Positions 60,206-64,000 of a stretch of DNA of 64,000 bases are shown here, one piece after another. Made by a program: the position numbers and the translations under genes. The first letter of the stretch is position 1. Each line of letters starts with the position of its first letter. Under the pieces are notes generated by a model, which was not told where the DNA came from, did no database searches, and saw nothing but the letters and a program-made list of their open reading frames with translations. The stretch lies in assembly GCF_029227915.1 (NCBI RefSeq), contig NC_079885.1, positions 7,998,001-8,062,000 on the forward strand, in the 5' to 3' direction. The stretch comes from Hydractinia symbiolongicarpus (taxonomy: Eukaryota; Cnidaria; Hydrozoa; Anthoathecata; Hydractiniidae).

Positions 60206-61151
60206 ATGGCGTCTTCTGATGATGAAGATTTGAAGCCATTTCAAAGGTTTGTTTTTATTTTTGTCGCTTCTTTTATCAAAGTTTAATTTTCTTTCTTTGT
60301 TATTCTTTCATTCGTGACTTTAACTCGGAAAAACTTTCGCTAGAATTTTTTTCAACCTCAAATGTTCTTATTTGTTTTTTCCACAAAAAAGGCAAATTTA
60401 TAGTCAGATTTAGGGATAATGCTAAATACAGGATTGACAGAAGTATGTCGAAGTTATTTAATTGTAAAACATGTCTGGTACACTTATTTTATAAGAACAA
60501 TGAGGCCGAGATTTGCTGAAAAATAAGAACAAATTAAGAACAATGTTTCTTGTTCTTATAATTTAAAAGGGAATTCAGGTTGAGTACGTTGTTAATATGA
60601 TCTTAACTTTTCACAGAATTGACAGTGATAAAGAAAATCAAAATTCGTGTGACATGAAGGCTGCGCCCGATGACATCAGTGATGGAGACCTCTCTGCTGA
60701 AACCATGATAAACATTCTTTTAATAAATCCTCAGGATTATGAACCGAAAGGGCGACCACGTGGTATCCGCAAGAACTATGTATGCACACTAGATGTGAAC
60801 AAAGTATCAATTGCAGTTGCGAAGAGTTATGATAACGTAACTTATATTAAAAGAGGATCTCCAAAACAGTTGTATCATGTCAAGGTTACTGGTAACGAAA
60901 TTTCAGTCGCACAAGTAAAAATCTGCAATGATGCATATTACGTAAACCATAGAACTACTGAAACACAGGATAATAAAAATGTAATTGGTGCTAGGTATAA
61001 GAAAGAATTTGTGAAAGTTGACGAAGTTTATGAACTGCAAAGACAATATAGAGTCAGTAAGATAAACAATGGATTTTCAAATATAATAGTAACTATTTGC
61101 AAAGTCGAACAAGAGAAAATAGAAGATTATCATCTTCTAATATACAGATGA
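60206..61151 (+). CDS. Unknown protein, two exons, possibly ended by a mutation
   Basis: Exon 1 (60206-60246) encodes MASSDDEDLKPFQ and ends at GTTTGT. Exon 2 starts at 60617 after CTTTTCACAG and continues in phase, giving 191 residues to a TGA at 61149-61151. The start is acidic and Ser/Lys-rich, followed by SDGDLSAETMINILLINPQD, a basic patch (KGRPRGIRKNY) and a beta-rich stretch (YHVKVTGNEISVAQVKICND). I do not recognise the family. The frame stays open for 60 codons after the TGA and reaches a splice donor, so the stop may be a TGG-to-TGA change. Confidence 0.6.
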
Positions 61152-61333
61152 AATGGTGACTGCAAAATCAACGAGGAAAAGTTTGTTCTTGAACAACATG
61201 GGAATGCCAAAAAGCCTCATGCTCCTACATATTTTCGCCAAAACCTATCTTTGATGGAAAAAGCAAAAGATGCGCTACAATCTGGAAGCTCTTGTTCTTA
61301 TGTATACAATCGCTTGACAAAGGAAGCTAAGGT
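61152..61333 (+). pseudogene. In-frame continuation of the 60206 gene beyond the TGA
   Basis: The same frame reads NGDCKINEEKFVLEQHGNAK, then KPHAPTYFRQNLSLMEKAKD and SYVYNRLTKEAK, then a donor AAG|GTATGA at 61334. A possible next exon after ACTTTCAG at 61464 shows ECELMVRQMRESDYTHSVVI but is interrupted by further stops. This favours a decayed copy of a longer, perhaps multi-copy, gene over a short functional one. Confidence 0.5.
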
Positions 61334-62049
61334 ATGACATGGCGGAATGTTGTTTTAGCTTTTACATTCCATTCTTTATATTGTAACGCACGATAACTAG
61401 TTTTTCATTTCATTTCATTTCAGCAACATGATTATAACTCAAAAATTAAATTTTGCACTTTCAGGCCACCAATCTGGCATACTGATTAAAAGAACCTGGA
61501 ACCAACCGTACATATGGAATCCCAGAATGTGAATTGATGGTACGTCAAATGCGCGAAAGTGACTACACACACAGTGTTGTAATTTTACCTCAACACTATC
61601 TTACCACAGTAAACCACTTAGAGAAGACCGCACCTTGTGTGCAGAAAAAAGTGGATTTTATCGCTATTTTATATTTTTATGCAATTTTATATTTCTGTGA
61701 AAAACTTAATAGCAAATGATTTTTTCCCGCAAAATTTCTTTTTCGGTAAAATGACTCTTCAAAGTCCTTGCCACATTTTTTTTGAAAAATGTGACAAAGC
61801 ATTGTTGCTAAGATATGTTGAACTGTTTGAGAAATCTACCTAAAAAAAAATTCATATTTATATTATCTTAAAGACAATTCAATTTGATAATGTCATTTTT
61901 ACTTTAAAGATATAAAACAACAACCAGTTTATTTAGTTTAATTATACAAAACATTTCATATGAAACTTATATATAACTTATATATAGTATACAAATTTTC
62001 ATCAGAACTTAAATTCTTAAAAAATACCGTATACAAAGTCTTAAGTCGA
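61334..62049. other. Intergenic stretch with a decayed exon remnant
   Basis: Apart from the remnant at about 61490-61640 I see only AT-rich sequence. 61900-62049 should include the 3' untranslated region of the oxidoreductase gene. Confidence 0.4.
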
Positions 62050-63322
62050 TTAAATGTTAACTTCCAACATGGTACCTCCGCTTCTACGTGATTTTTCCGC
62101 GGCAAAGACAAGACGGTGGCCCCTTAAACTATCTTCAGCACCCGACTCTATGACTAAAGGATTGTCTAAAGCGACAGCTTTTACAAAAGCTTTCATAAGA
62201 TGGTAATCAGCGAAACCATGTCCCGTCATTCTGGTTGGCTCTTTTGGCGATGTCGATACGTATTCCGACGTTTGTTCACTTCTGAAATCAAACAATCTAA
62301 AACCTTTTGCATCGCATTCAATTTCTCCGTGAGTTCCCATTATTTGGATTTTGCGTACACATACTTCCTTCGTGAACGCCGACATTGTAAATGTTGCATA
62401 CCTACCTCCATCGAACTCCATGTTTACTGTTTGGTAATCACAAACGTCATTATCAGAGTCGTACACGCATTTGCCGTACGGACCATTTCGTAAAGCATTC
62501 GTTAGGTTCTCCACCGTGGGATCCTCGCACACTGTATAACAAAATCGATCAGGACCATGCTCTTTTACACAGTCAATATAACGTCGTACAGCCGAGTAAG
62601 GGCATGAACGTTCGATTTTACAATCTAAACACCGACTACTAGCGTCTGACGGCTTATTATCGGAGTTAAAATGCGTCAAAGCGCCAAACGATTGTATCTT
62701 GCGACATTTAATATCACCCAAAAAGTATTTGATCAAGTCAAAATCGTGACAAGATTTTGCCATTAACGATCCGCTCTCTTGCAGTTCTTGCTTCCAATTT
62801 CCACGAACAAAAGAATGGGCAAAATGCCACCAACCGACGGGTTCCAGGTGGTGAATACCAACCACCTTTCCTAAATACAAAAAAAGAAAACTACATGTGA
62901 ACAAATGCAAAGTAACTTTAAGGTATACAAATGAACTCGTTTGTAAGGCTAAAATCCCTAATTTTTTTTGATCGGATCAAAAAAATAAAACAAAGAACCA
63001 AAAAATTAGGGAGGCTAGGGTATATATAACATTGTATTCGTTCTTATTATTCATATTTTTACTTACCTATAGCTCCATCTGTTATCAACTTTTTCACAGT
63101 CATATACTCGTTTGTGTACCGCAACACGTGACCCAAACATAACATGACGCCGTTTCTTTTCGCTGCTCCCACCATCTCTTTGCACTCCTCCTCCGTGGGA
63201 GCCATTGGTTTTTCACACAAAATATGGTAACCTAACTCAGCAAAAACTAAGCATGGACCATGATGCATATCGTCCAACGTTGCTATAACAACAGCGTCGG
63301 CAAATTTTTCTCTTGAGGCAGC
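62050..63322 (-). CDS. Gfo/Idh/MocA-family oxidoreductase, C-terminal two exons
   Basis: Enzymes of this family use NAD(P) to oxidise or reduce sugars and related alcohols; the substrate cannot be told from sequence. Exon 63067-63322 (after TTGTATTTAG, donor GTAAGT) encodes the end of the Rossmann domain: FADAVVIATLDDMH, then HILCEKPMAPTEEE with the conserved EKP lysine, then LCLGHVLRYTNEY. Exon 62050-62870 (after TTGTATTTAG) follows in phase 1: VGIHHLEPVGWWHFAHSFVR, the CHDFD element with the catalytic-type Asp/His, a Cys cluster (CLDC..ERSCPYSA), and the alpha/beta C-terminal domain ending TMLEVNI. 358 residues are visible. The N-terminal glycine-rich nucleotide-binding loop should be in an exon beyond 64000. 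Confidence 0.9.
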
Positions 63323-64000
63323 CTAAATACAATAGATGCGATACATATTGAAAATACCAGGAAAAAATATTAGGAAATATAAAACACGTCACCCAAGAGA
63401 CGACAAGTGCAGCTTTGGGAATCATGCTCTATTTGTTGATTTTATGTCGGGATTACCAAATTTGGAACGCCACGCTCCCAATTTAGCATTGAAAGTCAAA
63501 GAAATTGCCATCATGTTCCGTTAATCAGTGTGTGTTCAAAGATTAATTATTTGCTAAATTAAATTTCGCGATTTTTCACTGCTTTTACGAAAAGTCTCTA
63601 CAGGAACATTACAATAGGTACCATTAGCGAAAATAAATCTCCGTTAAAATTTACGACAATTTTCACAGTTATATTTGCGACATATTTTTGCCTGATCTGC
63701 AATTCTCCTAAGCATCCTATCATATTGTATACGATTTGCGACATGTATATTTTCGCTAGATCTGCAATTCTCCTAAGCACGGTATCATTTTGCAAATGAT
63801 TTGCGACAATTTATCTCCGCAAAAAATCCAAGCAATATTCATTCGTAATTTTTTTTGCGATAATTAATCTTGTTACGATAGCAAGTATCGATAATTTAGT
63901 TAACAATGCTCACATCACTTTCCATTTAACAAATTATTTCTGCTACCATACATTCCATTTTATAATGTGTGTTTTATTCAAATATGTCATTTTTTGATTC
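63323..64000. other. Intron of the oxidoreductase gene, with a 65-bp duplication
   Basis: GATCTGCAATTCTCCTAAGC occurs at 63694 and 63759 in a tandem pair, each followed by a related TATCAT...GATTTGCGAC stretch. Several TTTGCGAC and TTTTCGC motifs suggest a decayed element. No upstream exon is visible. Confidence 0.6.

Overview
The window is eukaryotic nuclear DNA from an animal. It is AT-rich, its genes are split by GT-AG introns, and it is crowded with short inverted-repeat transposons, LINE relics, a tRNA-derived SINE and minisatellites. The host genes are animal families: E2F4/5, TP53INP, RMC1/Mic1, an ABCB9-like transporter and an SNX20/21-type sorting nexin. The AT content and repeat style suggest a non-bilaterian, most likely a cnidarian such as a hydrozoan. 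The species call is inference.

Layout. 1-8.0 kb holds no recognisable gene; it has three minisatellites (46-bp, 17-bp and 21-bp units) and small hairpin elements. 8.0-11.7 kb holds the 3' part of an SNX20/21-like gene on the minus strand, with a 92-bp satellite of alternating unit types in its intron. 13.4-17.9 kb holds a LINE tail, a few uncertain small exons on both strands, and nested repeats around a SINE. 19.0-20.3 kb is a two-exon TP53INP gene (plus strand). 20.3-27.3 kb is gene-poor and contains a swarm of 76-133 bp MITEs. 27.3-35.7 kb is a complete seven-exon E2F4/5 gene (minus strand); its 5-kb first intron contains a dead LINE and two other inverted-repeat elements. 39.7-41.7 kb is RMC1 and 43.5-46.0 kb is an ABCB9-like gene; both are on the minus strand with no intron in the coding part. 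46.3-59.9 kb is repeat-dominated: foldback elements, a pogo/Tigger-type MITE nested in another element, a pure (ATT)n tract of about 410 bp, and a nearly full-length broken CR1/L2-type LINE. 60.2-61.3 kb is a two-exon gene of unknown function with an apparent stop mutation. 62.0-63.3 kb is the C-terminal part of a Gfo/Idh/MocA oxidoreductase whose N-terminal exons lie outside the window.

The genes are separate transcription units; there is no operon-like structure. Four of them (sorting nexin, TP53INP, RMC1, ABCB9-like) belong to families that act on endosomes, lysosomes or autophagosomes. E2F4/5 is a cell-cycle repressor. The clearest new-looking signal is the MITE family with termini resembling CAACCTCGTTCCCAGGAC: at least five copies carry 9-10 bp target-site duplications, which points to a Mutator-like (MULE) transposase as the mobilising enzyme.
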